A stretch of 64,000 nucleotides of DNA, from positions 1 through 64,000 of the forward strand of contig NZ_JADPKR010000027.1 of the NCBI RefSeq assembly GCF_023074055.1. The letters are read 5' to 3'. Under the pieces are notes generated by a model. It had not been told where the DNA came from and ran no database searches. It saw nothing but the letters and a program-made list of their open reading frames with translations. The stretch is from Bradyrhizobium sp. 141 (GTDB lineage Bacteria > Pseudomonadota > Alphaproteobacteria > Rhizobiales > Xanthobacteraceae). Below, piece after piece: positions 34,670-43,441 of this stretch (the stretch's first letter is position 1; every line of letters begins with the position of its first letter). The position numbers and the translations under genes are program-made.

Positions 34670-36517
34670 ATGTTAGTGCGTGGTCTCACGCGTTTGCTGA
34701 AGCGGATTCCAGTTGTCCTCTGCGCTTGCTGTGCCGTGCTGTCGTCGGCGTCCGCCCAGAGCGATCTCGCCGGCCGCATGAAAGATCCGGGCCAATGGCC
34801 GATGGCGGCGCGCGACTACGCCAATACGCGCTACAGCGAGCTCGACCAGATCAACGCGTCCAACGCATCGCGCCTTCAGCTTGCCTGGACCTTCTCGGTC
34901 GGAGCCGACCGCGGCCAGGAGGCGGCGCCGCTGGTGGTCGACGGCACCATGTATGTGGTCGGCCCCTATGCAGGCCCCTACCCCAACCGCGTCTTCGCGC
35001 TCGATGCCACGACAGGCGAGTTGAAATGGTCCTATGCGCCGAAGCCCGAGCCTGCGGCCGCAGGGGTTGCCTGTTGCGACGTGGTCAGTCGCGGGCTCGC
35101 GTTCGACAACGGCAAGATCTTCCTGAATACGCTCGACAACCACACCGTCGCGCTCGACGCCAAGACCGGCAAGGAGCTGTGGCACACCAAGCTCGGGGAG
35201 ATCAACAAGGGAGAGACCATCACGATGGCGCCCGTGGTGGTCAGGGGCAAGGTGCTCGTCGGCAACAGCGGCGGCGAGATGGGTGTGCGCGGCTGGGTCA
35301 CCGCGCTCGATGAAGACACCGGCGCGATCACGTGGCGCGCCTACGCCACAGGGCCGGACAAGGACGTCCTGATCGGCGACGACTTCAAGCCCTTCTATGA
35401 CAATCTCAGGGGCAAGGATCTCGGCGTGAAGACGTGGCCCGCCGACCGCTGGCAGGTTGGCGGCGGCACCATGTGGGGATGGATCTCCTACGATGCCGAG
35501 CTCAATCTGATTTACTACGGCACCGCCAATCCGAGCCCGTGGAATGCCAACCAGCGCAGTGGCGACAATCTCTGGAGCACCACGATCTTTGCCCGTGATC
35601 CGGACACCGGCCGCGCCAAATGGGCCTACCAGATCAACCCGCACGATTTGTTCGACCACGACGAGATCAACGAGAACGTGCTGGTCGATCTCGAGCTCAA
35701 CGGGCAGACGCGCAAGGTTCTCATCCACCCGGGCCGCAACGGCTATATGTACGTGATCGATCGCGCCACCGGTGAAGTGATCTCGGCGGACGCCTTTGAA
35801 TTCATCAACGCCTATAAGGGCGTCGATCTCAAGACCGGCAAGATCATTCCGAACGAGGAGAAGACGCCGCTCGCCGGCAAGACCGTCGAGAACATCTGCC
35901 CGGCCGCGCCGGGCGCCAAGGACTGGCAACCGACCGCATGGTCGCCCCGCACCAAGCTGCTCTATGTGCCGCACCAGCATCTCTGCATGAATTTCAAGGC
36001 ATCGCAGGTCGGCTACATCGCCGGCACGCCCTATGTCGGCGCCGATGTCGACATGTACGCAGGTCCCGGCGGCCATCGCGGCGAGTTCATGGCGTGGGAC
36101 CCCGTCGCACGCAAGAAGGTCTGGGAGATCCGCGAGAAGCTGCCGGTCTGGAGCGGCGCGCTGGTGACTGCCGGCGACGTCGCCTTCTACGGCACCATGG
36201 ATCGCCTGTTCAAGGCAGTGGATGCCAAGGATGGGCATGTGCTCTGGCAATTCCGCGCCGGCTCCGGATTCATCGGCCAGCCGATTTCCTATCGCGGATC
36301 CGACGGACAGCAATACATCGCGATCCTGTCCGGCGTCGGCGGCTGGCCGGGCGTCGTCGCCAATGCGGAGGTGGATCAACGCGTGCGCAACGGCGCGCTG
36401 GGCTTCACCGGCGCCATGCAGGACCTGCCGTTTTACACCGCAGGTGGCAGTGAGCTGCTGGTGTTCAAGCTTGGCGGCGCGAATGGTGAGGAGAGCAGCC
36501 ATGCGCCTGCGAAATAA
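34670..36517 (+). CDS. xoxF: PQQ-dependent alcohol dehydrogenase of the lanthanide (XoxF) type
   Basis: Oxidises methanol or a similar alcohol in the periplasm, passing electrons to cytochrome c. A 615-residue precursor with a signal peptide (about 1-26, ending SSASAQ) and eight W-motif propeller blades. Adjacent cysteines C135-C136 (GVACCDVV) form the disulfide over PQQ. Metal ligands are E203 (NSGGEMGVRG), N287 (TANPSPWN) and the catalytic D329. D331, two residues later (LFDHDEIN), is the extra Asp that known lanthanide-dependent enzymes have and calcium-type MxaF (Ala) lacks. The start ATG has GGAGA upstream; earlier in-frame codons lack a signal. xoxJ overlaps its end by 17 bases. No mxa genes are in the window, consistent with the lanthanide form. 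Confidence 0.85.
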   Translation: MLVRGLTRLLKRIPVVLCACCAVLSSASAQSDLAGRMKDPGQWPMAARDYANTRYSELDQINASNASRLQLAWTFSVGADRGQEAAPLVVDGTMYVVGPYAGPYPNRVFALDATTGELKWSYAPKPEPAAAGVACCDVVSRGLAFDNGKIFLNTLDNHTVALDAKTGKELWHTKLGEINKGETITMAPVVVRGKVLVGNSGGEMGVRGWVTALDEDTGAITWRAYATGPDKDVLIGDDFKPFYDNLRGKDLGVKTWPADRWQVGGGTMWGWISYDAELNLIYYGTANPSPWNANQRSGDNLWSTTIFARDPDTGRAKWAYQINPHDLFDHDEINENVLVDLELNGQTRKVLIHPGRNGYMYVIDRATGEVISADAFEFINAYKGVDLKTGKIIPNEEKTPLAGKTVENICPAAPGAKDWQPTAWSPRTKLLYVPHQHLCMNFKASQVGYIAGTPYVGADVDMYAGPGGHRGEFMAWDPVARKKVWEIREKLPVWSGALVTAGDVAFYGTMDRLFKAVDAKDGHVLWQFRAGSGFIGQPISYRGSDGQQYIAILSGVGGWPGVVANAEVDQRVRNGALGFTGAMQDLPFYTAGGSELLVFKLGGANGEESSHAPAK

Positions 36518-37340
36518 TCGTGCCGCCATCATCGCCGGCGTTGTCCTGTCGCTCGCGACGAGTGTGGCGGCAGCCACGGACGGCGCGGTTCGGGTTTGCG
36601 CCGATCCGAACAATTTGCCGTTCTCGAACAGCGCCGAGGCGGGATTCGAGAACAAGCTTGCCGCCATGGTGGCCGCGGCTTTCGGCGAGCAGGTCTCCTA
36701 CACCTGGTGGGCGCAGCGACGCGGCTTCATCCGCAACACGCTGAAAGCGGGAAAGTGCGATGTGGTGATGGGCATGCCCGCCGGCTACGATCTCGTGGAG
36801 ACGACCAGGCCCTATTATCGCTCGGCTTATGTCTTCGTCACGCGCCAGGATCGCCAGCTCGATCTCTCCTCGCTGCTTGACCCGCGCCTGCACGATCTTA
36901 CGATCGGCGTGCATCTGATCGGCGATGACGGCAACAATCCGCCGCCTGCCCAGGCGCTCGGCAACCACGGCATCGTCGACAATTTGCGCGGCTACTCGAT
37001 CTACGGCGATTATCGCGAGGCCAATCCGCCGGCGCGCTTGATCGAGGCCGTGGAGAGCGGCGAGATCGATGTCGCCGCCGCCTGGGGACCATTGGGGGGG
37101 TATTTCGCGCAGCGCTCCCCAGTGCCGCTGACGGTCACGCCGATCCGGGACACCGAGCGCTTTGCGCCTCAGCAATTCCAGTTCGCCATCGCGATGGGCG
37201 TGCGCAAAGGCGACCAAGCCCTGCGCGATCGGCTCAATGCCTTCATTGACGAGCACCGGTCCGAGATCAACGCCTTGCTGCGAACCTACGGCGTGCCTCT
37301 GGTGAATCTGCCCGTCACGGCCTCGGGAGGACATCAATGA
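36501..37340 (+). CDS. xoxJ: XoxJ-type periplasmic solute-binding-like protein
   Basis: A 279-residue exported protein with a signal peptide ending about ATSVAAA. The body is a family-3-like binding fold: RVCADPNNLPFSN, FENKLAAMVAAAFGEQ, YTWWAQRRGFIRNTLKAGKCD, then DVAAAWGPLGGYFAQ and the C-terminal LLRTYGVPLV. This is the MoxJ/XoxJ group (quinoprotein-dehydrogenase-associated binding protein), thought to help activate or mature the dehydrogenase rather than import a nutrient. It starts inside the end of xoxF and overlaps the cytochrome gene by four bases, so the three are co-translated. Confidence 0.8.
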   Translation: MRLRNNRAAIIAGVVLSLATSVAAATDGAVRVCADPNNLPFSNSAEAGFENKLAAMVAAAFGEQVSYTWWAQRRGFIRNTLKAGKCDVVMGMPAGYDLVETTRPYYRSAYVFVTRQDRQLDLSSLLDPRLHDLTIGVHLIGDDGNNPPPAQALGNHGIVDNLRGYSIYGDYREANPPARLIEAVESGEIDVAAAWGPLGGYFAQRSPVPLTVTPIRDTERFAPQQFQFAIAMGVRKGDQALRDRLNAFIDEHRSEINALLRTYGVPLVNLPVTASGGHQ

Positions 37341-37966
37341 TGTCGTTGCGCGCAAGCATGCTGTCGTTGCTGCTGTTGTTCGCGCCCAGCGGCGCAACAT
37401 TCGCCCAGCAGACCCTGCCGCAATCCCAGGAGGCGCAGCAGCCAGTGCTGGGGCCGCGCCCCAATTTCGGCGGCAGCGTCGGCAACGGCAGGCCCGGCGT
37501 CTTCATGCAGGTTCCGGTCAGCCATCTGTTTCCCGGCGCGCAGCCGGACCCGCCGCAGATCAAGAACCCCGTGCAAGGCGATCCGAACGCCGAGCAGCGC
37601 GGCATGACCTATTACGTCAACTTCAACTGCGTCGGCTGCCACGCGGCCAATGGCGGCGGCGGCATGGGTCCGGCGCTGAGCAACAGTACCTTCACCTATG
37701 GTGCGCAGCCCGCGAATATCTATCTCTCAATCTACCAGGGACGGCCGAACGGCATGCCGGCCTGGGGTGGCGTGCTGCCCGACAGCGTGATCTGGGATCT
37801 CGTCACCTATATCGGCAAGCTCAGCAACGAGCCGAGCCGGCAATGGGGCCGCACCTTCTCGGCCAACCCGCTGTCGCCCGAGGTCGAGCAAGTCCCGACC
37901 GAGCAGGTCTCGACGACCGATCCCTGGTCCGCCACCAAGGCCTTCAGTTTCGGCCAGAAGCCGTGA
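37337..37966 (+). CDS. Periplasmic c-type cytochrome, likely electron acceptor of XoxF (XoxG-like)
   Basis: A 209-residue precursor with signal peptide (LLLLFAPSGATFAQ). One haem-c site, CVGCH, lies in TYYVNFNCVGCHAANGGGG (about residues 99-110), and a distal Met appears in NGMPAWGG. The long N-terminal arm (ALxPRPNFGGSVGNGRPG, PDPPQIKNPVQGD) and the C-terminal extension are typical of cytochromes linked to PQQ alcohol dehydrogenases. RBS GGAGG. It follows xoxJ by overlap. The likely path is XoxF to this protein, then to the second cytochrome or the caa3 oxidase. Confidence 0.75.
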   Translation: MMSLRASMLSLLLLFAPSGATFAQQTLPQSQEAQQPVLGPRPNFGGSVGNGRPGVFMQVPVSHLFPGAQPDPPQIKNPVQGDPNAEQRGMTYYVNFNCVGCHAANGGGGMGPALSNSTFTYGAQPANIYLSIYQGRPNGMPAWGGVLPDSVIWDLVTYIGKLSNEPSRQWGRTFSANPLSPEVEQVPTEQVSTTDPWSATKAFSFGQKP

Positions 37967-37982
37967 TTGAACGGAGATGTCG

Positions 37983-38360
37983 ATGATGAGCCCCGTCGCA
38001 CGATTGCTCGTTGCCGCGCTACTCGCGCTCGCGACCGCTTCTTGCGAGCAAGGCAAGGCTGCGGGCCCGGACAATTTCATGGGCGACGCGCGTCGTGGCG
38101 CCGACCTCGTCAAGCAGTACCGGTGCGGCGGCTGTCACGATATCCCGGGCATCGCCGGCGCCGAAGGCAATGTCGGTCCACCGCTGCATCGCATTGGGGC
38201 GCGGACTTACATTGCCGGCTACATCCAGAACTCGCCGGACAACATGGCCGACTGGATCGAGGATCCGCAGCGGGCGTTGCCCGGCAACGCGATGCCGAGA
38301 ATGGGTATCCCGCAGAAGGACGCACGCGACATCGCGGCATTCCTCTATACGCTGAAGTAG
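37983..38360 (+). CDS. Small class I cytochrome c, probable lipoprotein
   Basis: About 125 residues. The N-terminus MMSPVARLLVAALLALATASCE has a lipobox-like end (TASC), suggesting membrane anchoring by lipid. The haem motif is CGGCH (KQYRCGGCHDIPGI), NVGPPLHRIG follows, and the Met ligand is in NAMPRMGIP; the end FLYTL is the normal class I helix. Start chosen at 37983 for spacing from GGAG; an ATG at 37977 is too near the binding site. It lies ten bases after the previous cytochrome gene and may relay electrons to the oxidase. Confidence 0.75.
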   Translation: MMSPVARLLVAALLALATASCEQGKAAGPDNFMGDARRGADLVKQYRCGGCHDIPGIAGAEGNVGPPLHRIGARTYIAGYIQNSPDNMADWIEDPQRALPGNAMPRMGIPQKDARDIAAFLYTLK

Positions 38361-38365
38361 CCATC

Positions 38366-40755
38366 ATGACTCCGACATCTCGTTCAACACACTGGTTCCG
38401 GGACGCGTCATGGCTGGCCATTACCATCGTGGTTGTTGCCATCATGGGCCTTGCGCTTGCCGGCGGCGGAGCCTGGCTCGCCGCGCTCGGCGGCTCGGTC
38501 TAGTATCTGGTCGCTGGCGCCGTGCTCCTGCTCACGAACTGGCTACTCGCGATCCGCCGCGCCGAGGGTTCTGGGTCTATGCCGCGCTGCTGCTCGGCAC
38601 GATGGTGTGGGCGATCTGGGAAGTCGGCCTCGATTTCTGGACGCTGACGCCGCGCGGCGATGTGCTGGCGCCGCTGGGCGTATGGCTGATGCTGCCGTTC
38701 ATCGCGACCCATCTTGGGCCGCGCTGGCGTATCGCGCGATGGGCCCTCGGTGTCGTTCTGATCGCCGCTGCCGTCGTCCTGGCCGTCTCCCTCACCAGCG
38801 ATCGCCACGACCTCGCGGGCACATTGGCGGAGGACCAGACAACCGGCGCCATTGCCGCGTCCGAGCCGGCCGTCAGCTCGGCCGCCGAGAACTGGACCGC
38901 CTATGGCCGCAGCGGCTTCGGCACGCGCTATTCGTCGCTGAGCGAGATCACCGCGGACAACGTCAAGAACCTGAAGCTCGCCTGGGAATTCCGCACCGGC
39001 GACCACAAGGGTCCGGGCGATCCCGACGAGATCACCAACCAAGCGACGCCGCTAAAGGTGGGCGATCTGCTCTACACCTGCTCGCCGCATCAGATCGTGT
39101 TCGCGCTCGAAGCCGCCAGCGGGAAATTGCGCTGGAAGTTCGATCCGCAGGTCCGGCACAACAGGGCCTCCCAGCACATGACCTGCCGCGGCGTAGCCTA
39201 TCACTCTACCAGGCCCGGCGCAGTGACGGCCGACGGCACGCCGGCGCCAGCCGAATGCGCCAAGCGCATTTTCCTCCCGACCAACGATGGACGGATGTTC
39301 GCGCTGGATGCGCAGAGCGGCAAGCCTTGCGAAAGTTTCGGCAATCATGGCCAGATCGATCTCAAGGAGGGGAGCGAGATCCAGATGCCCGGCTTCTACG
39401 AGGGCACCTTGCCGCCCGTCGTGATCGACAAGGTGCTGATCGTCGGAGGCGCGGTGATCGACTTTATTCCGACCGCGTGCCGTCAGGCGTGATCCGCGGC
39501 TTCGACATCTATTCCGGCCGGCTGATCTGGGCCTTCGATGCCGGCAATCCTGATCCGAACGAAATGTCCTCGGCCTCGTATCATTTCACCGCCGGCTAGC
39601 CCAATTCCTGGAGCATCGCCGCAAGCGACGAAAACGTCGGTCTCGTCTACGTCCCGCTCGGCTCGAGTTCGCCGGATATCTGGGGCGGCGGCCGCTCGCC
39701 CGAGAAGGAACGTTACGATTCGGCGATGGTGGCGCTCGAGATCACGACCGGAAAGCTGCGCTGGTCGTTCCAGAACGTACACCACGATCTCTGGGACATG
39801 GACATGCCCTCGCAGCCGAGCCTGGTCGATCTGCGGTCCAGCAACGGCGTGATGCTGGCGATCTACATCCCGGCCAAGACCGGCGACATCTTCGTGCTCG
39901 ACCGCCGCGACGGGCATCAACTGGTGCCTGCGCCCGAGAAGCCGGTCCCCCATGGCGCTGCGCCCGGCGACCGCCTCTCCGCGACCCAGCCCTTCTCCGA
40001 TCTGAGTTTCCGTCCCCGCGCCATGCTGACGGATGCGCAGATGTGAGGCAGCACGATGTTCGACCAGCTTGTCTGCCGCATCAAGTTCAAGCGCCTGCGC
40101 TACGAGGGGCCGTTCACGCCCCCATCGGAACAGGGCACGCTGGTCTTCCCCGGCGATTTCGGCATGTTCGAATGGGGCGGCATTGCCGTCGACCCCGAGC
40201 GTCAGATTGCCATCGCCAATCCGCAATCCATTCCCTTCATCTCGCGCCTGGTGCCGCGCGGAAAAGACAATCCGGCCGCGCCGAACGCGGCGCATCTGCC
40301 GGGCACCGAACTCGGGGTGCAGCCGATGTACGGCGTTCCCTACGGCGTCGATCTCGGCATTTTCCTCTCGCCGCTCGGCATCCCCTGCCTCGCGCCACCC
40401 TGGGGCAACATCGCGGCGATCGATCTCAGGACGCACAAGGTGGTCTGGCAGCACCGCATCGGCACGATCCGCGACCAGGCCCCGCTGCCGTCGCCGTTCA
40501 AGTTCGGCGTCCCCATGTTGGGTGGGCCGATCGTGACGGCCGGCGGCGTCATCTTCATCACGGGAACGATGGACGGGCGTTCAACGTTCGCGATGGCAGG
40601 CAGCTATGGGAGGATCGCCTGCCGGCCGGCGGCCAGTCGATGCCGATGACATACAAGCCGGCGGCAAACAATACGTCGTGACGGTGGACGGCGGCCATGG
40701 CTCGTTCGGCACGAAGCTCGGCGATTATGTCCGCGCCTACGCGCTGCCGAAATGA
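38366..40755 (+). pseudogene. gcd: Membrane-bound PQQ glucose dehydrogenase, inactivated
   Basis: The five-helix N-terminal domain is readable (ITIVVVAIMGLALAGGGAW, then WAIWEVGLDFWTLTPRGDV) but interrupted by TAG at 38501-38503, where the family normally has Trp or an aromatic. The PQQ propeller follows (ENWTAYGRSGFGTRYSSLSE, SPHQIVFALEAASGKLRW), with a frameshift near 39470, a TAG at 39597-39599 (just after HFTAG), a TGA at 40044-40046 in place of the Trp of DAQMWG, and a late frame change near 40590. The normal end (VVTVDGGHGSFGTKLGD) is present. With three stops and two shifts, the gene is dead. It follows the intact xox genes directly. Confidence 0.85.
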
Positions 40756-42525
40756 TCACGCCCGGCGTCGCCTCGCCCGCGCCGGCCCGCGCGGCGTGCG
40801 AAGAACCTGCGAGGCGGCGACGGCGACGCAAGCCGCAATCCCGAGCGCGGCAAGGCCCGTGCTGATCACGCCGGCCGGTGGAAGTTGCTTCCGCGCCAGC
40901 CAACCGCCATCGACCGATCTGCCCTGCGGACCCGCTTCGACCATGGTGCCCTCGCTGCTCCTTGCGGGGCGCGCACGCGACAGCAGGAATTGGAAAGCTG
41001 CCCCCAGCACATTCTCGGTCGCCTGCGGAGCCATCGCATATGCGAATTGACCTACACGCGCGGGCCAGCCGACTGCGACCTCGTCACGCGGCGCGCGGAC
41101 AAGGCGAACGAATGTTTCGGCAACGTCATCCGACTGGTAGAGCAGCGGACCCGGATCGAGCGTCCGCCCCGACATGTTGGCGCCGTGGACGAAGCCCGGC
41201 GTATCGACCATGGCGGGAAAGACGCCGCAGACGTGGATGTCGCGATGCGCCCGGAGCTCCTGGCGCAGGCTTGCGGTGAAACCGCGCAGGCCGAACTTGC
41301 TCGCAATATACGCTGCAGCGAATGGTGTCGGCGCCCAGCCGCCCAGCGAGATGTTGGTGATCAGGACGCCGCGCTTCTGGCGCAGGAAGATCGGCAGCAC
41401 CGCGTGGGCACCATGCATGGTGCCGAGGAGATTGACCTCGATCGTCCGGCGGTGAAGCGCGATATCCGCATCCTGGTAAGCCCCGAAAACACCTGTGCCG
41501 GCGTTGTTGATCCAGACGTCGATGCCGCCGAAGGCATCTTCGGCCTGCTTCGCCAATCGCTGCACCGCCTCGGCGTCGGTGACATCGGTCGGGACGGCCA
41601 GCGCGCGGCCGCCCAAAGCCTCACATTCTGCCGCGAGGCTCGTCAGGATCACACCACGGCGCGCCGCCAGGATCACGCTTGCACCTTTGCGGGCAAACGC
41701 CAGCGCCGTGGCACGGCCGATGCCGCTGGAAGCGCCGGTGATGACGACGCGCGTGCCGGTGATCTGTCCCTGCTCACGTCCCGCAGCATCCGCGGGAACA
41801 AGCCAGCGCAACGATTGCCGCAGACGCTCGGTCCCGTCCGTTTGGAACCAGTCGCCATGGCCGAAGATCACACGTTCGGGCGCCAGGCTCAAAAGCCGCT
41901 CAGCCGCAGCCCGGACCGAGCGGCCCCCGAGACGCAGCAGAAGGCGAAGGTAGACCGGCGCCTTGCCGTCCGGCCTGGAGATGCCGAGCAGGTTTGCCGC
42001 AGGCTGGTTCGCAGTGCTGAGATGGCCGGGATCGAGGTTCTGCACGAGATCTGTCAGGACCAGCGTTCGGCTGCGCCTGTCGAACAGCTCGATCTCGCAG
42101 AACATCGGGGCATTCACCGCCACGGTCTGGAAATCGCCGCTCCATTCCTCGGGCGTGACGTCGCCCAGCTCGCGGTCGATGCGGATGCCCGCCGCGCGAA
42201 CCTGCCTGCGCTGGGAGAGACCGCGGGCGGCGAATATCCTCGCTTGCGGCAGTGCCCGCTGCCAGTCGGCGAGGAACATCCAGTGGGCGATGTTCGGCGC
42301 CAACAGATATTTTATCGCGCCCAACCGCTCCAGCTCGTGACGCAGAGCCGGGGAATATCGCACTGGCGAATGCAGCACGAGATCACCGTTCGACAGCCGG
42401 AGGACGACCATGCGGATGGGCAATTCCAGACCGGCGGCACTGATCGGCTGGTCATCGACAATCCAGACGTCGTCTGTCACCCGGAACAGTGTGGCGAGCG
42501 ACGAAACGGCATCGAGGTTTTGCAT
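40756..42525 (-). CDS. DUF4336 (metallo-beta-lactamase-like) domain fused to a short-chain dehydrogenase
   Basis: A 589-residue protein in two parts. Residues about 1-230 are the DUF4336 domain: VWIVDDQPISAAGLELPIRM, LLAPNIAHWMFLADWQ and VIFGHGDWFQTDG, a metallo-hydrolase-like fold without the full HxHxDH motif. Residues about 255-510 are a classical SDR: VVITGASSGIGRATALAFA (cofactor loop), NNAGTGVFG, NISLGGWAPTPFAAAYIASK with Ser, Tyr and Lys in place. The C-terminus is Arg-rich with one hydrophobic stretch that may contact membrane. The ATG at 42525 has GGAAG seven bases upstream; a TTG 30 bases earlier is less likely. It meets the gcd remnant stop to stop. Substrate unknown. Confidence 0.8.
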   Translation of the reverse strand: MQNLDAVSSLATLFRVTDDVWIVDDQPISAAGLELPIRMVVLRLSNGDLVLHSPVRYSPALRHELERLGAIKYLLAPNIAHWMFLADWQRALPQARIFAARGLSQRRQVRAAGIRIDRELGDVTPEEWSGDFQTVAVNAPMFCEIELFDRRSRTLVLTDLVQNLDPGHLSTANQPAANLLGISRPDGKAPVYLRLLLRLGGRSVRAAAERLLSLAPERVIFGHGDWFQTDGTERLRQSLRWLVPADAAGREQGQITGTRVVITGASSGIGRATALAFARKGASVILAARRGVILTSLAAECEALGGRALAVPTDVTDAEAVQRLAKQAEDAFGGIDVWINNAGTGVFGAYQDADIALHRRTIEVNLLGTMHGAHAVLPIFLRQKRGVLITNISLGGWAPTPFAAAYIASKFGLRGFTASLRQELRAHRDIHVCGVFPAMVDTPGFVHGANMSGRTLDPGPLLYQSDDVAETFVRLVRAPRDEVAVGWPARVGQFAYAMAPQATENVLGAAFQFLLSRARPARSSEGTMVEAGPQGRSVDGGWLARKQLPPAGVISTGLAALGIAACVAVAASQVLRTPRGPARARRRRA

Positions 42526-42643
42526 GAACGGCTTCCAAAGCGAGACCTTGCTCAAACCGCCGGAGCGAAGCTCGTTCCTAGGAGGCCCGCCTCAAGGAAG
42601 CGACCGGATTCGCGGACCTGCTGACGGATGCCGCAGCGCTGCG

Positions 42644-42853
42644 CTAGTCCGGCGAGCGCAGGCCGGGCGAGCGTACCCATTCATCGAGGGCTGCCGTGGT
42701 TTCAGCCAGGCGGGCCTTGCGGATCAGACTTTCGCGTTCCCCGCACGGCGCCATTTGCCGCGCCAGCGTCCGTGCCTGCTCCGCTGATTCCAGCAGCCCT
42801 TCCTTCAGGGTCAGGATCCGCTTACGTCGATTGCGCCTTCTGATTTCTGTCAT
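42644..42853 (-). CDS. Small helical rhizobial protein (69 aa), intact paralogue of the broken gene at 4782
   Basis: It starts MTEIRRRNRRKRILTLKEG at 42853 with AGGAGG six bases upstream. A basic head leads into a long charged helix (EQARTLARQMAPCGERESLIRKARLAE) and the terminal motif WVRSPGLRSP shared with the copy at 4782-4975. Unknown function; possibly nucleic-acid binding judging by the basic head, but nothing firm. Confidence 0.6.
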   Translation of the reverse strand: MTEIRRRNRRKRILTLKEGLLESAEQARTLARQMAPCGERESLIRKARLAETTAALDEWVRSPGLRSPD

Positions 42854-42996
42854 TGTACGCCTCCTGGTCGCGCTGGGCGCCCTTTCGTTGTCGGCGACCG
42901 TCGCATCAGGTGGGAGCTCGCGCATTCGCATAAGTGAACCAGCCGTCCAGAATTGCGAAAAAACCCGCCGTCACACGGGCTGGCGAAGTGCACATC

Positions 42997-43441
42997 GTGT
43001 CCCCGATGGTGGTGTAGCTCGGTAGAGCAAAGCCGCCCGAACGCGTCGCCCATAAATAGCGCCGTAGCGGGCGGGCGGCATTGCGGTGGTCATCGGCGGT
43101 TCTCCGGTAGGATCTGCCTTGCGACACGCCAACGCAACCGAGGAACCACCGATGACCGACAACATGATGAACCTGCGCACGCTCGTAGAGAAGACCCCTG
43201 ATGCCGATCTGCTGCGCGAGATGATCGGCTTTGCTGCCCAAAGGCTGATGGAGATGAAAGCCAAAAGCCAGACCGGGGCGGCCTATGGCGAGAAGAACCC
43301 GAGCGTCTGGCCCAGCGCAACGGTTACCGGGAGCGGATCTGGGAGACCCGCGCCGGCGCGGTCGAACTGCGATTCCAAAGCTGCGCAAAGGCTCTTACTT
43401 CCCGGGCTTCCTGGAGCCCCGCCGCATGGCCGAAAAGGCGC
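42997..43441 (+). mobile_element. Left part of an IS256-family element, transposase broken and truncated
   Basis: The transposase start [20 protein letters not shown] at 43152 and [17 protein letters not shown] are the standard opening of rhizobial IS256 transposases. After NPSVWP the frame slips, and [19 protein letters not shown] continues in another frame. Family sequence ends at about 43441, where a minus-strand recombinase fragment begins. About 150 bases of typical IS256 left-end sequence (starting GTGTCCCCGATGG) precede the ATG. The DDE catalytic part is missing. Confidence 0.65.

Noticed and set aside
34673-36667. Open minus-strand frame of 664 codons opposite xoxF
   Set aside because: It lies antisense to an intact PQQ dehydrogenase with signal peptide, metal ligands and overlapping partner gene; its composition is that of the complement of high-GC coding DNA.
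38366-40755. Stop codon recoding (TGA as Trp or selenocysteine) in gcd
   Set aside because: Two of the stops are TAG, there are also frameshifts, and TGA is an ordinary stop elsewhere in the window.
42555-42574. GGAAC-N15-GGTT-like motif upstream of the DUF4336-SDR gene (minus strand)
   Set aside because: Wrong spacing and a mismatched -10; too weak to list as a promoter.
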